Under the pieces are notes generated by a model that ran no database searches, was not told the origin of the DNA, and saw only the letters and a program-made list of their open reading frames with translations. Shown piece after piece: positions 8,829 through 17,383 of a DNA stretch of 64,000 bases (position 1 is its first letter; every line of letters begins with the position of its first letter). Source of the DNA: Chloroflexota bacterium (GTDB taxonomy: Bacteria > Chloroflexota > Dormibacteria > Dormibacterales > Dormibacteraceae); assembly GCA_005880915.1 (NCBI GenBank), contig VBIW01000040.1, positions 61,797 through 125,796 of the forward strand. Direction: 5' to 3'. Made by a program: the position numbers and the translations under genes.

Positions 8829-9623
8829 TTAACCGCCATCCCCTAGAGCGAACGCCGGGTTAACGGGGCCGTGTCCGTGCCCGATCTCGATCGAATTCGC
8901 GATGGCTCGCGTGATGAAGGTCTTGGCCTGGCGGACGGCATCGATGGGTTCGGCGCCACGCGCGAGCCAGGCAGCGATCGCGGCCGAGAATACGCAGCCG
9001 CTGCCGTGCGTGTTCGTGGTCTCGATCCGCTCTGCCCTCAGCTCGACGACCTGCGAGCCATCGAAGAAAACATCGATCGCGTCGTCGGCGTGCCCGCCTT
9101 TGACGACCGCCGCTCGCGCTCCCATGACGACCAGCTCGCGGGCCGCGCCGCGCCGCTCCTCGAGAGTTCGAATATCGCGTCCGAGCAGGACCTTGGCCTC
9201 GGGCAGGTTAGGCGTCACGACGGCGGCGAGCGGGATCAATCGCTCGCGCAGAGCGTTCACGGCGTCGTCGCGGAGAAGCCTGGCTCCGCCTTTCGCGACC
9301 ATCACCGGGTCGACGACGAGCTTCGCGATCTCATAACGGGTGACCGCTTCGGCGACCGTGGCGATGATCGCCGCGCTGGACAGCATCCCGGTCTTAGCCG
9401 CCTGGACGCCGATGTCTTCGACGACCGCGGCGATCTGCTCGCGAATCAAAGAAGGCGGCAGGTCGAGGATGTTGGTTACGCCGACCGTGTTCTGCGCCGT
9501 GATTGCGGTGATGGCTGACGTCCCGTGCACGCCGAGCATGGCGAACGTCTTGAGGTCGGCCTGGATGCCGGCTCCGCCTCCCGAGTCGGAGCCCGCCATG
9601 GTCAGCGCGACAGGAAGCTTCAT
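8829..9623 (-). CDS. thiD: Hydroxymethylpyrimidine/phosphomethylpyrimidine kinase
   Basis: Bifunctional kinase of thiamine synthesis, phosphorylating HMP and then HMP-phosphate. The 264-residue length is typical. Ribokinase-fold landmarks are the N-terminal [18 protein letters not shown] stretch, [11 protein letters not shown] near residue 120, TPNLPEA near 150, and the C-terminal [13 protein letters not shown] anion hole with its catalytic Asp region. The ATG overlaps the stop of the upstream permease gene (ATGA), placing thiD under the same TPP riboswitch. Confidence 0.95.
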   Translation of the reverse strand: MKLPVALTMAGSDSGGGAGIQADLKTFAMLGVHGTSAITAITAQNTVGVTNILDLPPSLIREQIAAVVEDIGVQAAKTGMLSSAAIIATVAEAVTRYEIAKLVVDPVMVAKGGARLLRDDAVNALRERLIPLAAVVTPNLPEAKVLLGRDIRTLEERRGAARELVVMGARAAVVKGGHADDAIDVFFDGSQVVELRAERIETTNTHGSGCVFSAAIAAWLARGAEPIDAVRQAKTFITRAIANSIEIGHGHGPVNPAFALGDGG

Positions 9624-11038
9624 GCCGGCCGCCAGCGCCTGCCGGCCGAGTAGACAACCGCCGCAACGCCGACGCTGACGAGCCCTGAGATATCGGCTCC
9701 GTGCAATGACGAGATCAGGCCGTCATTGAAGAAGCTCGGTTTCGCGCCGAGGTTGCCGAACAGGTTGACGTAGTTCACGAAGAGCAGGCTCGTGGCCGTC
9801 CCGACCAGCCATGCGGCGACGGCAAGGCCTGGCCGGCTCCTGCCTTCGAAAACGAAAAACGTCAGCAGGACGACGGCAGCCCACGCCGGCGCCCATAAGT
9901 AGGTGAGGATCAGGAAGTCCTCGTACGCAACATGGAAATCGGTGACCAGCACCGCGTACGCGGCGAGCGCAGTGCCGATGAGCCCACACACGAGCGCCGT
10001 CTGCCAGCGCTTCAGCTGTATCCCCATCGCCAGGGTGACCAGCCCTGCGGTGTAGACGTCCAGGTAGTTCGCCCAGATCTCCCCCACGATGATGAAGACG
10101 AAGAACGGCACGGCAACCCAGATCGGTGCGTGCGCGCTGACCACCGCCAGGACGCCCTGGTTGGCGGCCAGCTTTGCGTCGATCGTCGGGAGCAGGAGAC
10201 CGAACAGGCCGAGGAGCACCATCGGAATCACAACCCCGACCACGGGCCAAAACGTCACTGACCCGGTTGTGCTGGAGGACGGCAGGTAACGCGAGTAGTC
10301 GCTCGCGAAGGGATACCAGGAGGCGACCAGCGCAAAGCACGTCATGAAGCCGAGGACGAATGCGCCCGCGTAATCCGAGCCCGAGACGGTTGGACCTTGT
10401 GCCCAGTGAAATTGCGGCGCGAGGAAGATGAAGAGAGCAACTGAGAGGACCACGAAAGTGACGGCGCCGTAAGTCTCGAGGACATTGATCGTCTTGTGGC
10501 CGAAGATGGCGACGGCGACGCTGATCGCCGCGATCACCAGGACGAGTCCGAAGGTCAGCCCCTGGTTGCCGCCGCCGAAGAGCTGCGATCCCGCCTTGGC
10601 CGCGATCACGCAGTCGACGGCGAACCATCCCGTGGCGAGAAACAGCGTCAGCGCCGCGCCGAGGTAGGAACCTCGGAGGCCGAAGATCCGCTGCGTGAAA
10701 ACAATCTGTGGCTGGCCGGACCGCGGTCCTGTGTTGCTCAGCAGACCGAGGATCACCGCCGCGGCGACGGTGCCGAGAGCCGACGCGGCCAGGCCGTCCC
10801 ACACGCCGAGCCCGTAATAGGTCGTGAGCAAGCTCGCGGTCAGCAGGCTCGCATAGTTGACGAACGCGCCCGCCCACAGAAACGCCAGCTCGCGGGGTGC
10901 GCCGTGCCGTTCGCGTTCGGGAATCGCGTCGATGCCATGCGTTTCGACCCTGCCGAAGACATCGTCGTGCGCCGGCCGCGGGCCCCAGTCTCCCGCTTCG
11001 CCGGGGACTTCCCCATGAATGGGAAAGGTCTCTTTCAT
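9620..11038 (-). CDS. NCS1-family permease, probably hydroxymethylpyrimidine transporter (CytX-like)
   Basis: 472 residues with about twelve hydrophobic helices and the NCS1 (nucleobase:cation symporter 1) fold, related to cytosine permease CodB. The ATG at 11038 is preferred over the frame start at 11089, because the upstream 51 bases are riboswitch and the riboswitch tail supplies GGAGG seven bases before this ATG. Control by a TPP riboswitch and coupling to thiD make uptake of the thiamine pyrimidine precursor much more likely than cytosine uptake. That substrate assignment is inference from context. Confidence 0.85.
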   Translation of the reverse strand: MKETFPIHGEVPGEAGDWGPRPAHDDVFGRVETHGIDAIPERERHGAPRELAFLWAGAFVNYASLLTASLLTTYYGLGVWDGLAASALGTVAAAVILGLLSNTGPRSGQPQIVFTQRIFGLRGSYLGAALTLFLATGWFAVDCVIAAKAGSQLFGGGNQGLTFGLVLVIAAISVAVAIFGHKTINVLETYGAVTFVVLSVALFIFLAPQFHWAQGPTVSGSDYAGAFVLGFMTCFALVASWYPFASDYSRYLPSSSTTGSVTFWPVVGVVIPMVLLGLFGLLLPTIDAKLAANQGVLAVVSAHAPIWVAVPFFVFIIVGEIWANYLDVYTAGLVTLAMGIQLKRWQTALVCGLIGTALAAYAVLVTDFHVAYEDFLILTYLWAPAWAAVVLLTFFVFEGRSRPGLAVAAWLVGTATSLLFVNYVNLFGNLGAKPSFFNDGLISSLHGADISGLVSVGVAAVVYSAGRRWRPA

Positions 11039-11041
11039 TGG

Positions 11042-11126
11042 GCTCCCTCCGCTGGCATTACCCAGTTCAGGTTCATTCGGTCGGCGCACCGGCGCCCTCT
11101 CAGCCCGCCCCGTGGAGCGAGCTCCC
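11042..11126 (-). promoter_or_regulatory. TPP riboswitch (THI element)
   Basis: On the minus strand the conserved THI-box pieces occur in order: cacggggcggg, CTGAGAGGG, then TGAACCTGAACTGGGTAATG and CCAGCGGAGGGA. These are the pyrimidine- and pyrophosphate-sensing parts of the aptamer. The 3' strand of the closing stem contains GGAGGG, which is also the ribosome-binding site of the permease ATG at 11038. Ligand binding would therefore hide the ribosome-binding site directly; no separate terminator with a T tract lies between aptamer and gene. Confidence 0.95.
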
Positions 11127-11146
11127 GTGCGCTCGATGTTAGCGGG

Positions 11147-11944
11147 CTAGCTCTGGCGCCAGGGCGCGGGCAGCAGGTGGCCCAGGATCCGGTAGACCTC
11201 CGGATTGAGAGCCAGACCGACATGGCTGCCATTGACTTCGATGGCATTGATATCGGGTCGCAGGCATGCCTTCCAGTTCACGACTCCGTCCGACCGCGAG
11301 TAGATGGACGTGGTCGGGACGCGCGGCTCGGCGCCGAGGTCGCGCATGAAGCGCATCTCAACCGATGCCGGATGGCGGTAGCGCACCACGTTGTAGAGAT
11401 GCGCGGCGTGCACACCGGCCATGGTCAGCGGATGCACGTCAAACGGGTCGCTGAGCGGAGAGCCGAGCGTGATCACCTGCTCGACGAGATCCGGCTTGCG
11501 ATGCGACAAGACCTTGGCGAGCACCCCGCCGCGACTGTGACCGACGAGGGAAACGCGCGCCCCGCTCTTGCGATGCATGGCGAGCAGCGCGTCGATGAGC
11601 GGTCTCAGCATCACCTCGGAAAAGGTGACGTTGAACGCCACGCCGGCCAGGCGCGGCTTGTATCCGATGCGGCGCAGCCAGTCGTGCGCTGTACGCAGCG
11701 TCCAGTCGCCGGCGAGGAAACCGGGAATCAACAGCACCGGCTTGTGCAGACCGGGTGGAATGTCCTCGCCTCGAAAGACTGGGTCGCGGATGAGGCGTAA
11801 GAACTCGAGATAGATGCGCCCTTCGAGCCAGATGGGAGGGATCGGGTCCCAGCGACCCATGTGGCGAAGCTGGGGCAGGATGGAGGCAGATACCTTCAGC
11901 CGCCCGGGGCGCTTGCTATGAGGAGGTTCTGGGACGCTGGCCAA
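11147..11944 (-). CDS. Alpha/beta hydrolase (lipase-like), paralogue A
   Basis: 265 residues with an alpha/beta hydrolase fold. The oxyanion strand reads PVLLIPGFLAGDWTL, and the nucleophile elbow is GHSRGG (Ser near residue 136), the form found in triacylglycerol lipases and PGAP1-like esterases. A candidate acid is in SIYSRSDGVVNW, and the His is in GSHVGL. It is clearly paralogous to the gene at 14524-15213: both share DPVFRG, PGFLAGDWTLR, SLxGHSRGGxLAKVL and CLRPDI. Its stop lies about 20 bases before the TPP riboswitch, so it may be the first gene of that transcript. The substrate is unknown. Confidence 0.8.
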   Translation of the reverse strand: MASVPEPPHSKRPGRLKVSASILPQLRHMGRWDPIPPIWLEGRIYLEFLRLIRDPVFRGEDIPPGLHKPVLLIPGFLAGDWTLRTAHDWLRRIGYKPRLAGVAFNVTFSEVMLRPLIDALLAMHRKSGARVSLVGHSRGGVLAKVLSHRKPDLVEQVITLGSPLSDPFDVHPLTMAGVHAAHLYNVVRYRHPASVEMRFMRDLGAEPRVPTTSIYSRSDGVVNWKACLRPDINAIEVNGSHVGLALNPEVYRILGHLLPAPWRQS

Positions 11945-11971
11945 TTTGTTGTTCGACCGTTACTCCGTTTT

Positions 11972-12859
11972 CTAGACCGCGGCGGCGCTGGCGATTCTAT
12001 ATGGGCTCCACGCCTCCAGGGCATCCATGAAAAGGCCAGGAGCTTCCATCATCGGCACGTGCCCGAGTCCGTCGAGGACGTTGAGCTCCCAATCGGGACG
12101 GCGCCGGCAAAGCTCCACGGCAGCCGAGAGAGGGATCAACCGGTCGAGGCTTCCGTGGACGACGAGTGTCGGCGCGCGCACCGCCGCGACCCGCGACCAA
12201 AAACGTGGGTCGGCCATGCGAAACCCGATCGAACGCGACGCCTGGACGAACGCTCGCGAGTTCTGGCGCCCGAGCTGTCCGCGCTCGCGGGTGAGCTGGA
12301 CGTGGGCTTCGACGATGGCGGGGTCGACGCGCAACGGATCGGCGCACACGAGCGAGAGAGTGCGCTTCACAAGCGCTTCGGGACCCCACACGCGAATTCG
12401 CCGGTCGAGCAACGTCTGGACGAGGCCTGGAATTGACATCGCCGCGACCACCCCGAGCAGCGGCGGGTCGAGCCGGCGCATGTGAGGCCCAGGAATCGCG
12501 GGGTCGACAAGGACGCAGGACGTGATCGATTCCGGGTGCGCCGCAGCTTCCAGGATCGAGATGTGTCCGCCCATTGAATTGCCGATCAGCGTCACGGGCT
12601 CGCCGGCAACCTTTTCGATGAACTCGTAGACGAGGCCTGCGTTCGCCCCTACCGTGGCCGCGCGCCCGAAGAGCGGGGTCTGTCCAAACCCAGCGAGGTC
12701 GACGGCGAGGGCATGGTGGCTCCTGGCAATCTCCGGTCCGACCGCCATCCAGTTCAGGGCGCTGCCCCCCAGGCCGTGGACCATGACGACCGGCCGCCCG
12801 GAGCCGCCGAAGTCTATGTAGTGAACCGGCCCGTGGAGGTCTGCGACTTTATGCCGCAC
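11972..12859 (-). CDS. Alpha/beta fold hydrolase
   Basis: 295 residues. The oxyanion-hole segment is VVMVHGLGGSALNW near residues 24-37, the nucleophile elbow GNSMGG near residue 95, the acid in HGSLDRLIP and the His in GLGHVPMMEAP near residue 270. All parts of a canonical triad are present, so it should be an active esterase, lactonase or C-C hydrolase. It starts with GTG at 12859, downstream of and in the same direction as the TetR gene, 13 bases away, and is probably co-transcribed with it. The substrate cannot be inferred. Confidence 0.8.
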   Translation of the reverse strand: MRHKVADLHGPVHYIDFGGSGRPVVMVHGLGGSALNWMAVGPEIARSHHALAVDLAGFGQTPLFGRAATVGANAGLVYEFIEKVAGEPVTLIGNSMGGHISILEAAAHPESITSCVLVDPAIPGPHMRRLDPPLLGVVAAMSIPGLVQTLLDRRIRVWGPEALVKRTLSLVCADPLRVDPAIVEAHVQLTRERGQLGRQNSRAFVQASRSIGFRMADPRFWSRVAAVRAPTLVVHGSLDRLIPLSAAVELCRRRPDWELNVLDGLGHVPMMEAPGLFMDALEAWSPYRIASAAAV

Positions 12860-12872
12860 TGCGTCATGAATG

Positions 12873-13415
12873 CTACGCCAGGATCCCCGCGGCCAGACGC
12901 GCGAGGATCTCGGCCACCGCGCCAGGGGACCGGCGCCCGTCGCGGTGGAGACGATCGAATATCGCGAAGGAGGTGAGGGCGCCGATCACGTCCTCGGCCT
13001 CCTTGATCGAACAGCCTGGTCGCAGGGCGTCGGCGGCGGCGAGACGCTCGGCAAGACGGCGGTCGCGCTCCGGCTCGGCCGTCTCGGCCGTGGTCGGGAG
13101 GTTGCGGTAGAGGGAGGGGTCATTCGCCCATGCGCTGGAGGCGGCCAGGAGGCGGCCCTGAAGCGTCTCGCGGGGATCCGCGCCCTCCGGCTCCGCCCGT
13201 CCAGCCCGTGGCGCGAGAGCCCGCAGGAGGCCGGCACGGCTGCCAAAGCGGTTGTAGACGGTGATCCGGGAGACGCCGGCCCGCCGGGCCACGGCCCCGA
13301 CGCTGACCGCCCCGGGCGGGGCCTCGCCGACCACCTGGCGGGCTGCCGCGAGAATCGCCTGGCCGGTCTGGTCGACCGACGCCTGGCGGCGGCCGAGACG
13401 GTAAGGCCGGTTCAT
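12873..13415 (-). CDS. TetR/AcrR family transcriptional regulator
   Basis: 180 residues. The N-terminal helix-turn-helix is at about residues 35-65, with the family pattern VGAVARRAGVSRITVYNRFGSRAGLL. The C-terminal ligand domain is poorly conserved, as usual. It faces the DoxD-Rieske gene across 28 bases, an AT-rich gap that can hold both promoters and its operator, so control of itself and of the divergent gene is likely. The following hydrolase gene is in the same direction. Confidence 0.85.
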   Translation of the reverse strand: MNRPYRLGRRQASVDQTGQAILAAARQVVGEAPPGAVSVGAVARRAGVSRITVYNRFGSRAGLLRALAPRAGRAEPEGADPRETLQGRLLAASSAWANDPSLYRNLPTTAETAEPERDRRLAERLAAADALRPGCSIKEAEDVIGALTSFAIFDRLHRDGRRSPGAVAEILARLAAGILA

Positions 13416-13416
13416 T

Positions 13417-13436
13417 CAGTGAAATTAACATACTGT
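13417..13436. promoter_or_regulatory. Shared divergent promoter/operator of tetR and doxD-rieske
   Basis: Within a 28-base gap, TAATTT (minus strand, 13427-13422) lies six bases before the tetR ATG and TACTGT (13431-13436) lies seven bases before the ATG at 13444. CAGT (13417-13420) and ACTG (13432-13435) form short inverted arms covering both -10 elements. Operator function is inferred. Confidence 0.45.
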
Positions 13437-13443
13437 CTGCTAA

Positions 13444-14487
13444 ATGAAAACCGCTGGGAACGCCGGGCAACCTCTGCCACTATTGGTCGCAGTCGTGGGG
13501 AAGAAGCGCGCCCAGCCGGTAGCGAAGCAGGAACCGCCAACCAACGATCGCTCGCCTGGTTATGCAACATTGCCGCTCCGCTACTTCCTGGGCGCCACCT
13601 TCGTCTATGCGGGGCTCCAGAAGATCGCGGATCCCGGCTTTCTCCAGCCCGGAGCATCGACCTACATCGGCACTCAGCTCGAGGCTTTTGCCGCCCACTC
13701 TCCGATCGGGTTTCTCCTCGATGTCTTCGCACTGCCCACCCCGCAGCTCACCGGGATCGGTGTCATCGCGGTCGAGCTCACTGTCGGCGCGCTTGTCATC
13801 GCGGGGATCGCCACGCGCTGGGCGGCCGCCGTGGGCGCGCTGGTCAGCCTGGCCTTCTTCCTGACCGCAAGCTGGAGCGTCCAGCCTTACTTCCTCGGCT
13901 CCGACAGCATCTATGCCGTCGCCTGGATCACCCTGGCCCTGGTGGGCGACCACGGCATCCTGACGGCGCGGCCCCTGATCTTCGGTCCCTCAGCCGCTGA
14001 GCGCGGAAGACAAGCCGCGACAGACTTCGACCGGCGCCGGCTTTTGCTCCAGCTGGGCGGAGCGGCGGTGGCTGCCGTTTGGGTGCTCGCGGTGCTGCCC
14101 CGGTCCAGGCCGTCGGTCACGGCAGGCCAACCTACTACTACCCCTTCGACATCTCCGAGCGCCGTCGCGTCCCCGACCGGGATCAGAATCGGGGCGCTGA
14201 GCGATCTCCAGGCTCAAGGTTTCTTGAACTTCCAGGACCCGGCGAGCGGCGACCCCGCGGTCGCGGTCTCACTTTCGGGCGGCAGCGTGGTCGCGTTCGA
14301 CGCGGTCTGCACCCACGCCGGCTGCCTGGTCGGTTACGACGCGAGCCAGCGTTTGCTCTCCTGTCCGTGCCATGGGGCGGTCTTCGACCCATCCCGCGCG
14401 GCCGCGGTTGTGTCCGGACCGGCGCCAACTCCGCTGGCGGCGATCAAAGTCCAGGTCGGAACCGACGGGGGCGTGTACGCGGGCTGA
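13444..14487 (+). CDS. DoxD/DoxX-like membrane domain fused to a Rieske [2Fe-2S] domain
   Basis: 347 residues in two parts. Residues about 40-185 are a four-helix DoxX/DoxD-type membrane domain (thiosulfate:quinone oxidoreductase small-subunit type). After another hydrophobic helix near 205-225 and a Thr/Ser/Pro linker comes a Rieske domain at about 245-347. Its cluster ligands are CTHAGC and CPCHGA, the two Cys-x-His boxes. This suggests electron transfer between an extracytoplasmic donor and the quinone pool. The donor is unknown. TACTGT lies seven bases before the ATG, indicating a leaderless message, and the divergent TetR gene is the likely regulator. Confidence 0.82.
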   Translation: MKTAGNAGQPLPLLVAVVGKKRAQPVAKQEPPTNDRSPGYATLPLRYFLGATFVYAGLQKIADPGFLQPGASTYIGTQLEAFAAHSPIGFLLDVFALPTPQLTGIGVIAVELTVGALVIAGIATRWAAAVGALVSLAFFLTASWSVQPYFLGSDSIYAVAWITLALVGDHGILTARPLIFGPSAAERGRQAATDFDRRRLLLQLGGAAVAAVWVLAVLPRSRPSVTAGQPTTTPSTSPSAVASPTGIRIGALSDLQAQGFLNFQDPASGDPAVAVSLSGGSVVAFDAVCTHAGCLVGYDASQRLLSCPCHGAVFDPSRAAAVVSGPAPTPLAAIKVQVGTDGGVYAG

Positions 14488-14523
14488 GCAGCAGCGGCCG
14501 GTCGACACCTACCATCGCACGCT

Positions 14524-15213
14524 GTGAGGTTGTGGGACCCGCTTGCCATTCGCGAGTTCTCGGCGCTCGTTCGCGACCCGGTGTTTCGCGGCCGCGGAGT
14601 CCCGGCGGGCGACGGCCGCCCCGTTCTTCTCATCCCCGGGTTCCTCGCCGGCGACTGGACGCTTCGCGTGATGGACGCGTGGTTGAAACGGATCGGCTAC
14701 CGAACCTATCTCTCGGGAATCCTGTTCAACGTCCAGCACTCCGAGCGCCTGCTGGCCGGCCTTCGCCGCAAGCTCACCGAGGTGCAAAAAGAGGCTGGGA
14801 CTCGAGTGAGCCTCATCGGGCACAGCCGTGGTGGGCTGCTCGCCAAGGTCCTGGCGCAGCGCAGGCCGCAGAGCGTCGAGCAGGTCATCGCGCTTGGCGC
14901 TCCGCTGGCGGACTGGACGGACCTCGCGGCGGTGACACATCACGCGGTCGGCGTGGTGACGACCGCGAATGAGCTCGTCTACGGCCGTCGCCTGAACGCT
15001 GAGGGACGATTCACATACGACCTCAAACTCTCGCCGACGGTGCCTACGACCTCGATCTACACGAAGACCGACGACGTCGTGAACTATCGGTCGTGCCTAC
15101 GTCCTGACATCCCCGCGCTTCCCGTCTGGGGATCGCACAACGGCTTGGTGGTCAACCCCGAGGTATTCCGACTCGTCGGCAGGCTGCTGCCAAGACCGAG
15201 GCGCCAGGCATAG
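14524..15213 (+). CDS. Alpha/beta hydrolase (lipase-like), paralogue B
   Basis: 229 residues, a shorter sister of the protein at 11147-11944. It keeps PVLLIPGFLAGDWTLR, the elbow GHSRGG (Ser near residue 101), TTSIYTKTDDVVNY with a candidate acid, and GSHNGL with the His. It lacks the roughly 40-residue N-terminal extension of its paralogue. The GTG start is preceded by TACCAT at eight bases. The EamA exporter follows after three bases and is probably co-transcribed. The substrate is unknown. Confidence 0.8.
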   Translation: MRLWDPLAIREFSALVRDPVFRGRGVPAGDGRPVLLIPGFLAGDWTLRVMDAWLKRIGYRTYLSGILFNVQHSERLLAGLRRKLTEVQKEAGTRVSLIGHSRGGLLAKVLAQRRPQSVEQVIALGAPLADWTDLAAVTHHAVGVVTTANELVYGRRLNAEGRFTYDLKLSPTVPTTSIYTKTDDVVNYRSCLRPDIPALPVWGSHNGLVVNPEVFRLVGRLLPRPRRQA

Positions 15214-15215
15214 GC

Positions 15216-16070
15216 GTGATCGCGCTCGCAGTTGGCATGTCGCTTGCCGCCGCGGTCTTTCACGGCACATGGAACGTGTTGATCAAAGTCAGCGGCGATC
15301 CCATCGTCACGTTCAGGCGCGTCACGTTGATGACCGCTGCAGTCGCAACCATCATGCTGGTGGGGGCGTGGCTGGTGCTTGGCCAGGGCCGGCTCGATCC
15401 AGCGGCGTTGGGATTGGCTTTCTTGTCGTCGATCCTCGAGACCGCGTACCTGTGGCTTCTCTCAACCGCTTACCGCCGCGGTGAGCTTTCGGCTGTTTAT
15501 CCCATCGCGCGTGGGTCGGCGCCGCTGCTCAGCGTGCTGGTCGGGTTGACGATCCTTGGCGAGCGCCTCACCTCACCGCAGCTCGTCGGTGTCGCGCTGC
15601 TTCTGGTCGGCATCCTGGCTGTCACGGTCTCGCAGGCCAGCGGACGCGCGACGGTGCCGGCACTGCTGACGGGAGTCGCGATTGCGGCTTATACGTCGAT
15701 CGATCGGGTCGGCGTTCGGCTGTCCGTGCCATGGCTTTATGGATGGCTGCTATTCACACTGATGGCGCTCGAGCTGCCCCTGACGTTGTGGATCGCTTCG
15801 CGTCTGAATCTGTACCGCCCGTCACCGGAGGCACTCGAGCCGAGCTGGGGCCAGTCGATTCTGATCGGCGCCTTCATGTGGGCCGGCTACTTCCTGGTCC
15901 TGTGGGCGCTGAGCCTCGCGCCTCTGGCTGTCGTCGCCCCGGTCCGCGAGACCGCCGTGGTCGCGGTCGCTGTCTGGGGCGTCTGGCGGCTGCGTGAGCG
16001 GAGACGCTCGGCGATGAAGCTGTCAGGCGCCGTAGCCACCCTGGCCGGTGTTGCCCTGCTCGCCCTGTAG
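15216..16070 (+). CDS. EamA/DMT-superfamily transporter
   Basis: 284 residues with ten hydrophobic helices arranged as two five-helix EamA repeats. The typical PIARGSAPLLSVLVG...GERLT pattern ends the first repeat, and APVRETAVVAVAVWG...ERR ends the second. It starts with GTG right after the hydrolase gene. DMT exporters of this size move amino acids or small metabolites outward; the substrate is not predictable. The C-terminus ends in a hydrophobic helix with no extra domain. Confidence 0.85.
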   Translation: MIALAVGMSLAAAVFHGTWNVLIKVSGDPIVTFRRVTLMTAAVATIMLVGAWLVLGQGRLDPAALGLAFLSSILETAYLWLLSTAYRRGELSAVYPIARGSAPLLSVLVGLTILGERLTSPQLVGVALLLVGILAVTVSQASGRATVPALLTGVAIAAYTSIDRVGVRLSVPWLYGWLLFTLMALELPLTLWIASRLNLYRPSPEALEPSWGQSILIGAFMWAGYFLVLWALSLAPLAVVAPVRETAVVAVAVWGVWRLRERRRSAMKLSGAVATLAGVALLAL

Positions 16071-16098
16071 AGCTTCTGAAGTTCCACCAGGGCGGTGG

Positions 16099-16104
16099 TA
16101 ATGT
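16099..16104 (+). promoter_or_regulatory. Predicted -10 (TAATGT) of the cold-shock gene
   Basis: TAATGT in the only AT-rich stretch before the gene would start transcription near 16111 and give a leader of roughly 90 bases. The -35 region is not obvious. Confidence 0.35.
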
Positions 16105-16148
16105 AAATCCGTCCCCGGTAGCCGGGCGATGTTCGCCGCGGTCGGATC

Positions 16149-16195
16149 TTCTCGAAAGGACCCGTGCGTTCGTGACTAGCTTTCGAGAAGAGGAG
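16149..16195 (+). promoter_or_regulatory. Leader hairpin abutting the cold-shock ribosome-binding site
   Basis: ttctcgaaag (16149-16158) pairs perfectly over ten bases with ctttcgagaa (16180-16189), with a 21-base loop. The Shine-Dalgarno stretch gaggag (16190-16195) begins on the very next base. Cold-shock genes often carry temperature-sensing leaders, so this may control ribosome access; that role is inference. Confidence 0.6.
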
Positions 16196-16202
16196 TTTGT
16201 CG

Positions 16203-16406
16203 ATGCCCACAGGGACCATAAAAAAGCTGGTCTCGGACCGCGGGTTCGGCTTCATCGCGGCTGAGGACGGGAAGGAGTACTTCTTCCATCGGACCGGGCT
16301 TGACCCCGCCGTGAACTTCGATTCGCTCGCCGGCGGCGAGCACGTCAGCTTCGAGATCGAGTCGAGCCAGAAGGGTCCGCGAGCCAACCGGATCAAGCTC
16401 GCGTAA
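16203..16406 (+). CDS. Cold-shock protein (CspA family)
   Basis: A 67-residue single cold-shock domain, the standard size. RNA-binding motif RNP1 reads RGFGFIAAEDG near residues 13-23 and RNP2 reads YFFHRT near 27-32. The protein is a single-stranded nucleic-acid chaperone in the cytoplasm. I chose ATG 16203, seven bases from gaggag, over an upstream in-frame TTG at 16197. A structured leader precedes it and a strong terminator follows, so it is a single-gene unit. Confidence 0.95.
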   Translation: MPTGTIKKLVSDRGFGFIAAEDGKEYFFHRTGLDPAVNFDSLAGGEHVSFEIESSQKGPRANRIKLA

Positions 16407-16420
16407 CCAGAATTTTTCCA

Positions 16421-16448
16421 GGGCCGGCTGCATCTGCGGCCGGCCTTT
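16421..16448 (+). terminator. Intrinsic terminator of the cold-shock gene
   Basis: A ten-pair stem (16421-16430 with 16435-16444, loop atct) is followed directly by TTTT (16445-16448). Confidence 0.9.
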
Positions 16449-16474
16449 TGTCTATCCATCACAATGCTGCGCGC

Positions 16475-17383
16475 ATGACCACCTTTGAGGTGTTGCCCCA
16501 AGGCGACTACTCGCTACGCGAAAGCGCCGGTTTCATCGACGCCTGGCACGAGGCTCCCTCCGAAGGTGACAAGTCGGAAGGGCATCTCCATCTTGCTTTC
16601 CTCACCGATGGCGACTGGACGCCGGCAGGCGTATGCCTGACGCAGGATTCGTCCGGCCACGTGCGCGGAACCGTGTACAGCGCGGCACGTGTCGACGACG
16701 TGAGCCGTCAGACCGCGCGCATCTTGAGCCTCGACGTCGACGGGCGTGCATGGCCCGAGGTCGGGCAGCGTGATGCCGTGGTTGGCCGGCTGCAGCGGAT
16801 GTTCCCTGGATTTCGCCCCGTCAACTGGTCGAACGCATACGAGGCGGCCGCGTGGAGCCTCGTCTCGACGCGGATCTCGATGCGTCAGGGCCAGGGGATC
16901 AAAGAGCGGATGTGTCGCGAGCTCGGCGTTTCGATCGACATTCACGGCCACCGTCTCTTCTGCTTTCCTGGGCCGGAAGCGCTGGTCCAGCTGAAGTCTT
17001 TCAAGGGTTTGTTCGGACGGAAGATCGAGTACCTGAATGCTCTGGGTCGTGCCGCCCTCGCGCGAGAGCTCGACACGGAGAGGTTGCGAGCGATGCCGCA
17101 AGACGAGGCGCTTGCAAATCTGCGGCGCCTACCCGGGATCGGCCAATTCGGTTCGCAGCTCATCAGGCTGCGCGCGCTCAGCGCGGTGGACGAGCTGCCG
17201 ACGCAAGAACCGCGTCTGATGGCGGCGATTCGCGACGCTTACCGGCTTGGTGAAGAACCCGACGTGTCGCGCCTCGATGAGATTGCCGAGAAGTGGCGGC
17301 CGTATCGGATGTGGGTCGCGGTGTGCTTTCGCCGCTCGGTCGCGGGAGGAGCGGGGATGACGCACTCGAGGGCCGCGGGCTAG
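16475..17383 (+). CDS. HhH-GPD superfamily DNA glycosylase, AlkA-like
   Basis: 302 residues, related to 3-methyladenine DNA glycosylase II. The helix-hairpin-helix is RRLPGIGQFGSQLI near residues 220-233 and the following helix leads to the catalytic loop. Where the family has a catalytic Asp in a PxxD pattern after the hairpin, this protein reads LPTQEPRL, putting Glu245 at that place. The start is ATG 16475, since the longer frame runs back into the terminator of the cold-shock gene. Its stop overlaps the convergent cNMP gene by four bases. It might be an active variant or a non-catalytic lesion binder. Confidence 0.75.
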   Translation: MTTFEVLPQGDYSLRESAGFIDAWHEAPSEGDKSEGHLHLAFLTDGDWTPAGVCLTQDSSGHVRGTVYSAARVDDVSRQTARILSLDVDGRAWPEVGQRDAVVGRLQRMFPGFRPVNWSNAYEAAAWSLVSTRISMRQGQGIKERMCRELGVSIDIHGHRLFCFPGPEALVQLKSFKGLFGRKIEYLNALGRAALARELDTERLRAMPQDEALANLRRLPGIGQFGSQLIRLRALSAVDELPTQEPRLMAAIRDAYRLGEEPDVSRLDEIAEKWRPYRMWVAVCFRRSVAGGAGMTHSRAAG

